Shown piece after piece: positions 12,441 to 25,713 of a stretch of DNA of 64,000 nucleotides. Position numbers and translations under genes: made by a program. Each line of letters begins with the position of its first letter. Position 1 is the stretch's first letter. Source of the DNA: Agelaius tricolor (lineage: Eukaryota > Chordata > Aves > Passeriformes > Icteridae); the NCBI GenBank assembly GCA_023055355.1, contig JALJCS010000004.1, forward strand, positions 22,905,744 through 22,969,743, written 5' to 3'. The notes under the pieces are model-generated. The model saw nothing but the letters and a program-made list of their open reading frames with translations. It searched no databases and was not told the DNA's origin.

Positions 12441-15400
12441 AAACATGGAAAAAATCCTCCATGTTATACAATGACTTTGCTGCAGTAGTACCTTTTCATT
12501 TACTATGCATAGTTAATACAAATACTGCTTCAGGATCTGAAAGCAGATAAGGCTGTGTGCAGGTATCCCAAGCACACAGGTATCCCAGAGTCACTTTGCT
12601 ATGCGAATAATGATGATGATAATAATTAATAATTATTCTGTTCCATGGGAGATTTCCACTAAGTGGTAATCTCCTGTTTTGAAAGTCCTAATATTTTCTT
12701 TCTGTGTGTTGCTAACTACTAAGTAGGATGCTAATGGAAAGGTGGCCAGACCGATATTTTAATAATCATAATTGTAATCACATAAACTCTTATAAAGATA
12801 ACCTTTAATTACCTTAGTTGATGCAGGAAACTGCTTGCAGTCAAAAATATAAGTTAGGTGAGAATTAATTTTCAGTCCAAAACCTGAGCTTCCAACTTTT
12901 TGAAAGGAATAGGTATTATATAGGTTTTATCTTGAACAAGCATAAAAATCCTTGGGATTTTGAGAAGGATAGTGTTGTATTAATGTAAGCTGTAGGGCTA
13001 ATTGTGGATAAGTAACAGAAAGAGGAAGTAAATTAATATATTTAGAGAAGTAAAGAATCAAGTAATCAAGTAAACAGCTTGTCTTACAGATTAATTTGAA
13101 TAGCAATAGTTAAATCAAATAAGTGCTTCCAATAAGTTTTCTGAAGTAATTTAGTAAGTCAAGAACTGGAATATTAAAAAGCAAAAGTACCAGTGACCTC
13201 ACAATTGAAATTTGGTGCATAATATAACTGACTGGATAGATGGATGAAAATATTGCAGAGTGGCATCTCCACAAAGAAGCAATTTGTCTAAGTCACTAAA
13301 AGACATGTGTGAGGTTTTAATGTTCCTGCTCTCCTCACTCTTAGTGTCACATTTTGAGGCAGCTCTTTACTTTTACTCTCAAGATCATGCTGGAATAAAC
13401 TGCCAAACATCTCTTACACCTCCATGCCATCTAATTATAGCCTGTAACACTCGAGAATGCTGACAGTGCTGAGCTATTGACTCTTGACACTCTCTAAAGC
13501 ACTTAATTATCTTTTCACACAAGCCCCTTTGAGACCTGTCAACTTCTTTGTATTGTTTATAAAAAAGTTGCATATTAAGATTTCAGGATTGTGCACCTGA
13601 AGTCAAACTTGCACATACACATGGGCTATTAAAAGGAGAACTTAATAAATGGCAGGAGGAGAAATTAAAGAATTTGACTTGGTAAGACTTCTCAATTATG
13701 TAAAAGAAGAAAAAAAATGGCCTTTTACAAAGATTCCTGGAAAAAAATGGCAAAAACTTGAGGCTTTGGATTACTTTATGAAAGACCAAAAGAAAAAAAC
13801 CACCAGTACGTACATGGTTTGCATTATTTATTCTTGTGTCATGACATTAGGATCCAGAGCTAACACTTAGTCTCTTTTCAATGAAAAATGCATTTAGGCA
13901 TCCCAGCTAAAAAAAATAAAAAAAAGAAGCTAATATTTTCAAGATCTTCTATGTTAAATAGAATGCTACAAATTACTACTAAAATGCAAAGAAAATTTTC
14001 TTAGTTGAATGAAATATTGTAGTCACCATAATCTGATTTACAAAATAACTACAAGTGATTTTTAAGCATTTTGGAAGTTTTTTGATGTAAACCGGTTGAG
14101 GTTATCCCTTAAATGTAATTGGAAAATAAGGTGTCACTCATGGTGTCTAAACTCATGTGAAACATTAACTGTAGCTGTAAATTTTGGTTACACAGTGTTA
14201 CACCCTTCAGCTTGATGACTGGATTCATGGAATACAGATTCAACCACGCTTAGGATTTGCTATCAGATTTGAAGGTTCTAACTCATTCATGTAATTTGGC
14301 ACAATGCTTTCTACATAAAAGAATTAAGTGTGTGTTGCCTTTGTATCTTTGTTACCTTGAAAATAGTTTTAAGCATTGTCACACACACTCATGAAGATAG
14401 TGAGTTAATTAATCTAGTAGTGGCAGAATTCTGATTCTGAACAAGAAATATGTCTATGACAAGTCTTAAATATCACTTTTTGTCTTATATTAAGGTAATT
14501 TTAAATAGTCAGCTTAATTGTAAAAAAGCAACTAGTTTCCAAGCATTTTCCAAATGACAAAATTAACAACCTTCCTAAGCAATCCCTTTTTTAAACACAT
14601 TGAGCTCTTTTGGAACATAAGCATTAATAATGAATAAAACCCCTATACTTTTAAGTTTAACAAGAAGAATCCTTCTTCTCAATAGTTTCTGTGCAACATT
14701 TTAGTATTTTCGTGGTATAAACACATAGTCAACCTACTGGAAATAAAACAAATTTGAGACGCTGAAGGACGATATAGCATTCTCATATCAGCTTCTTTTC
14801 TTTATCACAAGAGTTACTAATCATACCAATTATGTATGTGTGAAATATTGTCTTATGCCTGAATTTAGAGCACTTAAAAGTTGGTTTTGTGATTATTAAC
14901 AGCTATAGCAGCTGCATACATTACATTTAGGAGGTGTCAGGGCAGCTAGGTTATCCTGTGGCAGCAAAGCAACTAAATGTCTATGCAGAAAACCAAGGAA
15001 TCAAGCCCATAAGATTTTTTGCTACATTGCACAAAATCATGCATTCTAAAAAAAAAGGTGGAGGATGTGACATAAAAAGATTTTGTTTGGTTTTTTTTAC
15101 ACTAACTCAAATTCTGTATATGCCAAGCAATCCCTTATACTAAGTAAATTTGGAAACCAAGCTACATGAAAACAAATTAAGTTCTTTATTTCAAATAATG
15201 ATTTCCAGGATGGCGGAAACTGATCAACTTGAAATCCCAGTGCAATTATTACTAAACTAAATTCTTCTCTGTGTGTTTCATATTCCTTAATTTATTTGCA
15301 CCAAATAAGAGATAAGGATAAGGATATAAGAAGCAGTTTTATTAGTACATTCTAATTATAAAACAAAATAAATATGGCACCAATAGCACCATCAGTAATT

Positions 15401-18400
15401 ATAGTTTCTCCTTTTTAATTATTTCAGCTGTGGTTTGATGTCATGACTTAATGGAATCACATGTCCTCCATAACATTTGGTCCATCTCTATGTCTCAGAT
15501 GCTTAGTTCTGGATTACGAGCTGTCACAGAAGCTTTAAATCATTCCAATCTACTTTACCCTTGCCTTTTCTGCAATCACTTTTAAACTGCTTTTGTGACT
15601 CGGAGGGCTGCTCCTCTTATTGCTCTACTGTTTGGTCTTTTCACTGTTTAAGAAATTTACTTTACTGCTCCAGTGATTTTTTTCTCCTTTATCATCGCTA
15701 GTTTACATTTAGCTCTAGGAGCAGCAATTGCATGAAATATGCAATAGAACACCTCTAGAGATAGAACTACGAGTTTTGCTTTATGTGGCTTGTCACACAG
15801 TGAGTGATATGTTGTGAGAGGACCTCAGTTTCTGGATATTCCATGTTATAGCAAGCAGAAGCCTATTAAGACCACGGATGTGTGTATTACATGGAATGGA
15901 CATGCTAATTGCTTTCTTCAGACCTTTCTCTCACCCACCTGAACCTTTTCTCCTGCCAAAGTAAACATAGAATTAAGAGGAAGAGAAAGTTTGGGTAGGT
16001 CTCACAGCATACAAGGAGAGGGTTTTTTGGCAAAAATTTCACTGTAGTGCAATTATACAGTTCCTAGATTTCCTCATAATTAAATTATATGACATCATCT
16101 ACTTTTAGTCAAGCTAGGGGTGAAAAAAAGGGAAAAGCTTTATGGTTCTCCAACTGTTCACTAGAGTCGTTATTTTATAATTCAGTTATAAGCAAGAACC
16201 ACAGAACTGCATATCACAGAAATTTATTTTAGAAGGTTATATATTCTCCATAAATATTTGCTGTGGGTCAGACTTCGAACAATCTATTTAATTATTTTTC
16301 TTCTGTAATTGCCACTTAAACTCATCCTGAATGTAATCATTAGGAGGAAAAAAGAAGATGGTTACCTCTCTTCCTGTATTTTGAAAAGATATTTAAGATA
16401 TTCTCCTTCCATAATTAAATTATCCCTGTTATACTTTTCCATACTCTGTAAGTCCTAATCCTATTCATGAAGCAAGCTGAAAGAACAGTAAGGTTCTTCC
16501 TCCTTGAGAGAGAAGCAGATAATTTTTGGATTTATTCTGTTTTTCAGTAGCCAAAATTAGACTTCTCAATTTTTTGTAAAAAAAGCAAAAATCTCCTTCC
16601 AACAGAATTTCACATAAAATGTATTTAGTTATTTCTTGTGGTCACTTGAAAGTAAAAACTAAGAATACAGTATGTGTTACCCAAGCCTGAAAGACTTGCT
16701 GCTGTATTACAGCTATCTCAGTAAGATTTTTACTATGCATTTCGTAAAATGAAGACAGAAAACACAAATTCTCATCAGTATTTCTGATGTTAATTCAAAA
16801 AGAGAAATACATCCTCAGGGACATAAATCCTATCCTGTGTTGAAAAGCAGAAATGAGGCAGAGGAGAAGGAATAAGAAATGAAAATCGTGTACACTCTGT
16901 GTTACATAAATATAAAAGCATAATTATATTAGAGAAGCAACAACAAATCAGATTTACCCAGTTTTTCTCCAACTTGAAACAGTACCTCAGGTTTTCTTCT
17001 GGAAGCAGATAGTCTCAACTTCATAGTCCAAATAAAAGAAACTAAGTCCTCTTTGTATCCTTCTCTTACATTCAACTGAGATTTAACCAAAGCCATCACA
17101 AGGAAACACCTGTCTTTCCTACCATGGTCCACCTACAACAGGTACTCGATCCTACACCATGCTTATTTTTCTGCTCTTTCAGCCTTCACAACTGCAACTG
17201 TCTAGTGTAGAACAAGAAACACTTCATTCATGTCAATCTTAAAGCCTCAATTCTATCTGTATGCCAGGAGATGTTTAAGCTTCATTGTATATTTGCAGAC
17301 TGTCCCGTTTTTACTATCTGCTGTCCTCTGGTAACCTTCTAAGCAGTTCATGCTCACAAAAAAACACAACATTGCTCCCTAGAAACAAACAAACAAACAA
17401 AACAGCAACAAAAAAAAACAAACAAAAAACCCCAAACAAACAAACAAACAAAACCAAAAAAAACACCAAAAACCACCACATTGCTTTCTTAGCAAGCTGG
17501 AAACAAGCAAAAGACCAGAAAGAGATGAACTTACAGTGTCTGACAGTGTCTGTCTAACAGCAAAAGACAAGAGATGCTCAATCAACTTCTGTTCAACACA
17601 AGCAGAAGTTGCAATTCCATTATAAGTGATCAATGAGACAAAAAAAATATATATATAACTGTCAAAGGAATAGCAGGAAATGGTAACTGGGAGCTGAAAC
17701 TACTAGAGAGATATAGATTCTGTATTGGAGGTAATTAAACAGCAGAACATTTTATATTTGTCAGCAGATATCTTTATGTTAAATCTTGAAACTACAAATT
17801 TCAAACAGAAACCAATTAAGAAAATTTTGTATTTTATCAGTCTAACATCTGGCCCTGAAATCTATTGCTTACCATCTATTTTACTTATCTATACTTTGTT
17901 CTTGGGTTAACTGAACAATACATGTTAGGAAAACATAATATTATCAATATATCATATTCATTATACATATAACCACAGGGAAAATGACTTTCCACACGGA
18001 CTTGTGAAAATCTTGAACACATACTTCGTGGAGCATAAACAAGGTGCCCTTAGGCATATAGTGGTGTGTGTGCAGTCTGACTACACAGTCAAGTTTAGGA
18101 GCAATGATTGAAGACCTATCTAGAGATGTTCAAGATCTGCATTTAGACCACCCAGTACTCTTCATAGTTATGACACATTACCTTCTGCAGTTTCTGCAAT
18201 GCCTCTATCCCACAAATAAAAAGAAAATGTCATAAGAAACTTAAAGTTTCCTAAACTAGTCTCCCTTTGACCACTGACAATGAGGACCTATTTTCACAGA
18301 AATTATAAAAAGGAAGATATAAATCCCTTAATATCTCTGCATGAAAAGTAACTTGATATGTCTCTTTAACACATTTATAACATTTATTTTCCTTCTATGT

Positions 18401-19818
18401 ATTTTCTTTGATTCACTAAAGCACTCAAAACAGCCCAAGAAAAACAAATGAAAATAAATAAATGAAAGAAGATGAAGAGCAGCCTTAGACATAGCCTTGG
18501 TTTACAGTTTAATGACCTCATGAGGAGAATAGTGGACTACTTCATCTGAGGCCTGATGCTTTTATGTTATATTAAATTAATTACATTTAGAAATATTGGT
18601 ACTCCAAGACACAATTGTGACTTTCCTGAAACAAAGCTTAATAGAAACTCGATTTTTACTAGTACAGATGTGTGGACAATTTTTTTTCCCCAGTTTTTGA
18701 TTATTTTTACTCCAAATATTTGCACAGAAGAGAAACATAATTCAGTTTTGACCCGAAAAAGATTCAGCAGGGAAATTATTTGAATGCCAAATGTAAAAAA
18801 AATGCACTTTACTCTTTCTTATACTATATCAAAACATGTAGAAAAGGTACAAAGTCATTGAAATTTTTGTTTGCTTAAACAAATGAATGTTAACATTATT
18901 TTTTGATTTACACTGCAGGGGTTTTTTTGCTTATTATTCCTAAAAATTTATTCTGTCTAAGCTTTTAATAATTACCAGTCACATTTGTTGGTACAGTTAC
19001 ACCAGTACAGAAAGGATTTTAATATTATGATGAAAAAAATAAAAACATCATAATAATAAAAACAATTAAACACATAATGGACAATGAAAACTAGAATTTG
19101 AGAGGGAGATCCCCATCCCATTTATAACTAGAAAAGTTTGAATGCACTCACTTTTCCCTCTCTGAACTTGATTTTTCTTTAATAAAAATGTCTATAAAAC
19201 ACTTAACATTTTACCTATTCTTACTCCTCAATTGAACTACAGCTTTATAAAATATAGAATAAGATTTAAAAAGAAAAAAAAAGGGGAATAGTTTTTCCAG
19301 TAAAAACAAAATGCAGTTTTCTACATGCATCATGTGTTCTATTTAATACAAAATTTTATGGCCGTGGTCTTTGAAAATTAGGTGGAGAGTGATGCAAACT
19401 TTAACAGCATAGTCATGCTTCTGAATATGATAAAAGAACTAGCAAAAATTTTCCCTATCCTTCAGTCAGTTTGTAGTTCTAGAACTGCTATAATTTGAAG
19501 TGATATACCTGGAGAGTATTAATAACTTTTAATGCCAGTATGTGTTAATTCAGTGAAGTGTCATGATTCAAATGTTCTTTTTGAAAGTATGGAATGTTAG
19601 AATTCTTAGAAATGTTTTATCCTTATATTTTCCTTCTTGAGAACAAGGGCATTCTGTATACGCTCCAGGAAAGACTACTCCTGACAAGAATTTATTCTAT
19701 ATACAAGAGGCTATCACTGCACTTAAACATCAACCAAGCCTTAAAAATAGACTACATGCACAGAGAAGAACTGAGAATTGATTTGTGCAGGCAAGTCAAG
19801 GTCTTAATCACGTGTGTA
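12441..19818. other. Noncoding AT-rich DNA
   Basis: No gene is recognised. It holds a short (ATG/ATA) stretch near 12607-12636 and a CAAA-rich tract at 17384-17470 (listed separately). Small frames such as plus 13649-13870, plus 14934-15143 and minus 16929-17132 lack domains and splice context. Confidence 0.5.
17384..17470. repeat. (CAAA)n / A-rich simple repeat
   Basis: AAACAAACAAACAAAACAGC-type sequence runs for about 85 bases. The opposite-strand frame covering it (minus 17379-17633) is rich in Phe, Cys, Leu and Val only because of this repeat. Confidence 0.92.
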
Positions 19819-20162
19819 TGTCATGATTTAGGAATGGTACCCCCGTATTTATTGCTTCCCTGAGACTCTCTAAACCACACTGCCCCTCACTCTTCCCCTC
19901 TCCCACCCCAAGGCCCCAGTACCTCCACCACACTTACTCAACCAGAGGAAAGCACTCCTGCTGAAAAGAACCTCTTACCCCCACCCCAGGAAAGATGTGA
20001 TGGGGTATAGAATAGCCTCTAGGTCCTTGACATGCCCCACCTGGCTGGAAACAGGATGGTGTGAATATGTACGGCTCTATAAAGCTTTAATTCTCCTCAA
20101 TTTTTGTCTAATAAATCCCTTTTATTTTGAGGGGAATTTGTATGAGGAGTGGCTGACGTATT
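19819..20162 (+). mobile_element. Possible degraded solo LTR (ERV-like), boundaries uncertain
   Basis: A locally GC-rich, C-rich island sits in AT-rich surroundings. It opens with TGTCATGATTTAGGAATGG, which resembles the 5' edge of several avian ERV LTRs. It then has a CCCC-rich block (about 19880-19990), a TATAAAG-like sequence near 20090, and AATAAA at 20110-20115 with T-rich sequence after it. The order (C-rich U3, TATA, poly(A) signal) suits an LTR. I found no clear 3' CA boundary and no target-site duplication, so a chance composition island or other element remains possible. Confidence 0.35.
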
Positions 20163-20731
20163 CATAGATAATTCTTTTACTCAAAATTTACATTATGCTG
20201 AAATACATGCTACAAAAAATGAGATTTTTTTTTTTGAGCAACGTTCTTTTAATTGCATTTATTGGAGGAGTATTCAATAATTTACAACACTACAGAAATT
20301 TGTTTCACACTTTCCTAATTGGATAATTATACATGCAAGAGCCATGGAATAAAATGGGAGAACATTAATTAATGGGAAAGTTTGCCTCAAATTAGTATTA
20401 CCTTTAAGAAAGTATGATTCTTATTTATGGTATTAGTAATTAATTCACCTTTTAAAATTTTACATTAAAATATACAAAACTAATGTAAGCAAGCCTCTCT
20501 AGGAAATATGACATAAATTGATATAATTTCACTGCCCTGAATTAGTAACATAATCTTTAGCATCACTTGCAGACCCATCCTTTTTCAAAACGTGAAACTG
20601 AAATATTTGCACATTTCACTTTAACCTCTTGCATGCTTTAAGACTGATTGTAAGGACTTCTTTCTTTTTATTACATGATGGCTGTCCAGAGCTAATGCTA
20701 ATTTTGACTGGTGCATTTGCAAGTATGTAAT

Positions 20732-20744
20732 TGCTGTGTCAGCA
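20732..20744. promoter_or_regulatory. Near-consensus Maf recognition element (MARE-like palindrome)
   Basis: TGCTGTGTCAGCA matches the 13-bp T-MARE consensus TGCTGAGTCAGCA at 12 of 13 positions and keeps both half-sites TGCTG and CAGCA. It lies among homeodomain-type TAAT cores (20693-20760). Without conservation or chromatin data this is only a candidate site. Confidence 0.2.
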
Positions 20745-21093
20745 TCTGATTACAGCAACGGCCAACCAAACACCATTTTTAAAAAATATTTGCCTCATAG
20801 CTTCATTGCTATTTTACTCAACTATTATCTCCAAAAGTCATCTCCTCTCCAGTTTCTATCACCCTGATGCGTTTAAAGAATAATCAAAAGAGCACAAAAT
20901 GTCCTGGCTCTCTTACTTCTCCATGTAAGGTCAGTGGACATATACTGTTACTTTGATAATTATTCTGCTTTATTTCAAAGCAGATGTAATATTCAAAGAC
21001 ATGTAATATGAAATAAGCAGTTCTTGAAAATTATGATTCATAAACAGAACAATACACTAGGCTGAATTTTGATAAATAATTTATGCCAACTTT

Positions 21094-21147
21094 TTCCAAA
21101 TGACCTTTGTAACTCAATCATTCCAAATGACCTTTGTAACTCAATCA
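21094..21147. repeat. Perfect 27-bp tandem duplication
   Basis: Two identical 27-base copies of a unit starting TTCCAAATGACCTTTGTAAC lie directly adjacent. The unit length is a multiple of three, so the open frame crossing it (plus 21100-21333) merely repeats nine residues. That frame shows no coding features. Confidence 0.95.
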
Positions 21148-22032
21148 TTCATAAGTTATGAAGGCATTAAAGCATATGTAAATGAGATATTTTACATGAT
21201 ATTTGTATATATGGGCTCAAATGGAAAATCTGGATTTAACTACAAAGGACAGATACAAATTTCATCACTTCCATTGATCATTAATTTCTTTGATCATAAA
21301 TTTTTTGCAGGGAAATTTACAAATTTCAGATAACAGTTGCATATTCTGCTCATTAACTCAAGATTTAAGAAATTTAAATCTATCAACATGTATATGCTAA
21401 GATGTGTACAGGAAGGTTCACATGTGAGTGTGAATTTACCATGAGTGTGTGTGTCACGTTAGCACATATCTTTAATTCTTTATGTCCTTAAAGCAAAGAT
21501 TATTTTTCATTATCAATCAAAATTCAGTAAAATGTGTCAGAAAGAGACAAATAAAATAGTTATCCCTTGAAACTGGTCTTTAATTGATTCTGCTTTGATC
21601 TTTGACATAAAATAAAAAGAAAATAAAAATAAGTGTAATCGTATGAGTGTAAGGAGCAAAAGTGTTTTGCACTATAAAGTCGGGTATAACATCATTTAAA
21701 GTGTTTTTCTATATGAAGTCACCTATTTAGTCATGTAACTAGAAAGAAAAGTTTGAAAGGAATTAATCTACAAACTTCTTTGGGATTTCTTGAGGAAGAA
21801 GCCATGGATTTATTTAATAATTTAAAAAAACACAAAAGGTGGAGAAGAAAATAACAAAGGAAATCTCATGGAAAATAGTTTTCTGGGGATTTGATTCTTT
21901 CTTTGTAAGAGATGCTCTTTTTGAGTGAGTCCAGGAAAGGAAAAGTATCTTGTTTCCTCTAGAGAATTTCAGAATGGTTTTGCAGCAAGAAAAAGTTAGT
22001 GCCTTAATTTCCTTTGGCAGGTGAAACTCTAT

Positions 22033-22074
22033 TTGGAAAAATAGAGTTGGAAAAAATAGAGTTTTGGAAAAAAG
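22033..22074. repeat. Imperfect ~15-bp tandem repeat
   Basis: About 2.7 copies of TTGGAAAAATAGAG with one-base length changes. A CAA-rich A tract follows at about 22100-22140. Noncoding. Confidence 0.8.
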
Positions 22075-23643
22075 ATCTACTTCTTCCAGGACTTTAAAAA
22101 GAAAAACAAAACAACAACAAACAACAACAAAAAAACCCCCGCGAAAATAGGTAATAGATTGTATTAAATTAATACTTAAGCTAATTCTGCTTCAGCAATA
22201 GTTTGTCCCCAAATATTTTTGCCAAATAACAACAATTAAAAAATTTTAGAAAAAAACATTTTCCAGTGCACCTCCTCCACAAAATAGTTATAAAGAAGGT
22301 GAAATTTCTGGAGACTTCTCAGACTTAAGTAATTACACATCATATTCAGCAAGGCATAAAAAACCAGAAGCATTCAGGACAATTTCTGAGTTGCTATAAT
22401 AGCAAGTTTAAAGAAGAAAACTTCACTGCTATATATCCAATTTCATTTGGTAAGCATGAGAACATATTTTCAGTGGAAAGAAGTCCAAATGGCTCTGTAA
22501 GTAATTGAGTCACTGTGTCTTTGCTTAAACTATGCAGGTATGCCCAATAAATAGCATGGACTTAGCAGAGTAGTACAGTCTGTACAGTCAGAGGCACATT
22601 CTTGTGATCCCATTTTCGGTTTTGATTAAAAGAAAATCATATCTGAAAAATAGAAAACAAAACCAGCTTTGCTTCTAACCTTCTCAAATTTGATGCTTCC
22701 TTATTCGACAAGGAGAAAGCAAGTGTTCAGTATTGATCAGTCACTGAAGTTGAAAGGTATTTTGAGAATACTGCCAGAGAAGTGAATATGCTGGCCCTTA
22801 TTTGCTGTTCATCATAGAAATCTGGTACATATTACTTTCTCACCTTTGTAGCTACCACTAAATACCTGGGCAACTTGCTGTGCATGAGGAAAAGACAGAT
22901 TAGCTGCAAAAGGGTAAAGTTTCCTGATCCTTTTTTTCCTAGTGGAGGTGGTCTGAATAATTTTAAGAGCTGTCTTAGTAAGAAAAAAGGTGGAATAGCA
23001 GTGATTATGCAGACCTGCTGTGTGGAAGCAGTTACGTGTGACCTATACTACATGGAACGTAGATTTTCATTTAGAGAGAAAGCAATAAAACTGAATTAGT
23101 TGAAATTGCAGAATGCAATTTTTTACAGAACAAAATATACAGGGGTGATAACATTCAGTGCAGCTTATGCTTGCTGTATCTTATTCTTTTTTGCCATGAC
23201 CTCATGGCCACATCCAAACTTATAATCAAGTACTCTGATTTGAAAAGCCAAGCAGAAGTAGCTAATTGGGACTACCATGAAGTGCTCAATTGTGATTGTC
23301 ATGTATAAGGAACAGTCAGTTCCTAAGGAGTAGAAGGACAGCATGGGTGTTGTTTTTACGTGATTAAGAAAAAAATTTCTGCTAAATGCATGGATCTAGG
23401 TTGTGATATTATAGGTAAGAGGCAGACATGTATTTTTAAATGCTTATTAAATTAAACTGCATAATCTTTCAAGTGTGAGAGCCTCTGAAAGACCACTGAT
23501 GAGTGCTCACAATAGACAGAGAGGAAAAAAAAAACCAAAACAAAACAACTTTAATTAAGCCTTAGATCAGCTTGAAACAGCATCATGCTTAAAGGCCTTC
23601 TTCCTTGTTTGACATTTTACCACTGTTTAAATAGATAAATAAC

Positions 23644-23696
23644 ATATCATAAATACATATGAATTATACATATATCATAAATACATATGAATTATA
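23644..23696. repeat. Two 25-bp direct repeats, period 28
   Basis: ATATCATAAATACATATGAA plus TTATA occurs at 23644-23668 and again at 23672-23696, separated by three bases. AT-rich and noncoding. Confidence 0.92.
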
Positions 23697-25181
23697 TAAT
23701 GAACAATGTATGAGAGCCTGCTTACCAAGATTTTCCCATCTCTCACAACTTTATGAGGCTTTTTATTGAAATATTGGGTAAACCAAATAATTTCAGCACA
23801 ATACTTACAAATGCTTTTCCTGCAATCATAGTCTTGAGATTTCTTTTAAAAATAAGCCAGAATAGAATAGATTCTGTCTCATAAATTTTCACAAAGATCC
23901 TTCCTTAACAATCCTTCCATAATTTTCCATAATCCAGTTGAAGGGCCTTCAATATTCATGCATGGCAGCCCACAACCCACCAACAGCCCACCAGGGATTG
24001 TAAAGAGTAACTTGATTTGGAGGTTCTGTTAACAATGTCATATTTCCACATATACCCAGCCAGATTCACTAGATTTCCAAGAACCACCAGGCAAATTCAG
24101 CAAGACCATCTGCCTTCCAGGTCCATTGTACTTTGAAGATTCTTAACAGCTACTGTTAAATTAGTGTTATCATCCATCAACTCTTTGTTCAGTCGAGAAA
24201 GTGGATCTACACTCTAGGGATGGAAGGAAGTAAATTAATTTATTTACCTGTGCATATTTATTAGTTTACGTTGTGTGAATAAATGCTGCAGCTATTTCCT
24301 GTGAATCCATCTTTCATCATTAAGTGTTTTTATACTTGTGTGTCTCTTCTTAATTCCAAAGCCAGATCATTCATGTGATGTACTTCCTTGTAGAGGAAGA
24401 CAATTAGCAGCAATCATTTAGAAAAAAAGTAAATGTTTCAGTGGAGCAATTAATGCTAGAAAAACTGAAAATATTTTTCATATTGACTACATAGATGTAA
24501 TAAAACCCTTCTAATTTATACCAGCTCAAAGATCACCTGTAACTGATGCTTAAGAATTACATTGTCTCCATAGTTGTTTTGATTTTATTATGAACTATTT
24601 ATAAGAGAAATATTCATGTTGCCTCAACAGAATTTATCTTGGAAGAAGAACTGTGTGTTCTAATTGCTTTCACAAAATTCACTAAACTGTATGAAAATCT
24701 GCAGCAATGAATATATGAAGAACATAGTCCAAGCTTAAAGACAAGGCTAAAAACTCTTCTTTAATAATAAATTATTCTCAGTAAATATAATTTATTCTAA
24801 TGACTTTTGACTTAACCTCTAATAATCTACTTTGATGCATTCACTAATTCTTTACTGAGGAGTTCAAAATATAGTAAGATATGGTAGTATATAGGAAAAT
24901 ACATGAGAAGATAGAAAATGCAAATCTCTCTCTTGTTTCACATTTCTAGACTAAAATTTGATCTCTGAAAAAGTGAAGCAAGTGTGATAAAATACCACTT
25001 AGTTATGAAACCATAGGGCTCAGAGGCTGCTAAGACAAGCTTAAAAACTGGGGAGAAGTCTAAATTCAGACAATGTACATTCACTTAACTGATTTTGAAT
25101 CAATTAGAACAACTCTGAAGCTGATACATGAAGCTATAAATTTCAAAGAATAAAAAGAGGTGCAGAAGGAAAGAAGTCTTC

Positions 25182-25713
25182 CTATGTGTCCTAGGTTACA
25201 ATATAAAGATGTATTCTATTCCCATCCTCAAGAGCTGTTGAAACCAGGAGGGGCATCATTTCCTCCTGTTAATGGGCCCATCAATGCCTTGCCACATGAT
25301 TCAGAGATAACTCCCTACAGGAACCATTTCTGCTTAATGGGTAATCAAGGACCCACCTGCATGATTCAGAATGATATCAGCCCAATGTGAGATCCTCTAC
25401 CCAGGGGGGAGAAGCTCAGCATCCCCACCTGGATAAAATCTGAGATTTGGGACAGGGCAAGCTGCCCTTACCTCTGGTTTCCAGAGAACAATAGCTACCA
25501 GATCTTTCCTACAGGATCACCACTTCAACAAGACCATTTCATCTGGACTGCTACCACCACCCTAACTAGTGGGTGTCAGATTGTATTCTGACACTGTCAG
25601 TGGTTTTTCTTTTGTATTATTGCATGTATTTTGGGTTTTTTCCCTTTTCTTAATAAATTGTATTTCTGACTTGGAGTCTCTCACTGGTTTTGCTTTCAAA
25701 ACAGAACACTATG
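25182..25713 (+). mobile_element. Solo LTR, ERVL-like (passerine type), with 5-bp target-site duplication
   Basis: The LTR body is 25187-25708 (522 bp). It starts TGTCCT and ends AGAACA, which form near-perfect inverted termini within the TG...CA rule. It is flanked by identical CTATG copies (25182-25186 and 25709-25713). A 5-bp duplication is characteristic of class III (ERVL) integration. The poly(A) signal AATAAA is at 25652-25657, with T-rich and GT-rich sequence after it. I recognise the internal sequence from memory as a passerine LTR family. No internal viral genes are present, so LTR-LTR recombination removed the provirus. Frames at plus 25160-25390 and 25569-25787 are LTR sequence, not genes. 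Confidence 0.9.

Larger units (their letters stand above)
20163..25181. other. Noncoding AT-rich DNA
   Basis: No gene is recognised. It contains short duplications at 21094-21147, 22033-22074 and 23644-23696 and a possible Maf-type site at 20732-20744. The stretch at about 20640-20780 is compositionally balanced, with several TAAT motifs. Confidence 0.45.

Noticed and set aside
17379..17633. 84-codon minus frame rich in Phe, Cys and Leu
   Set aside because: Produced by the CAAA simple repeat.
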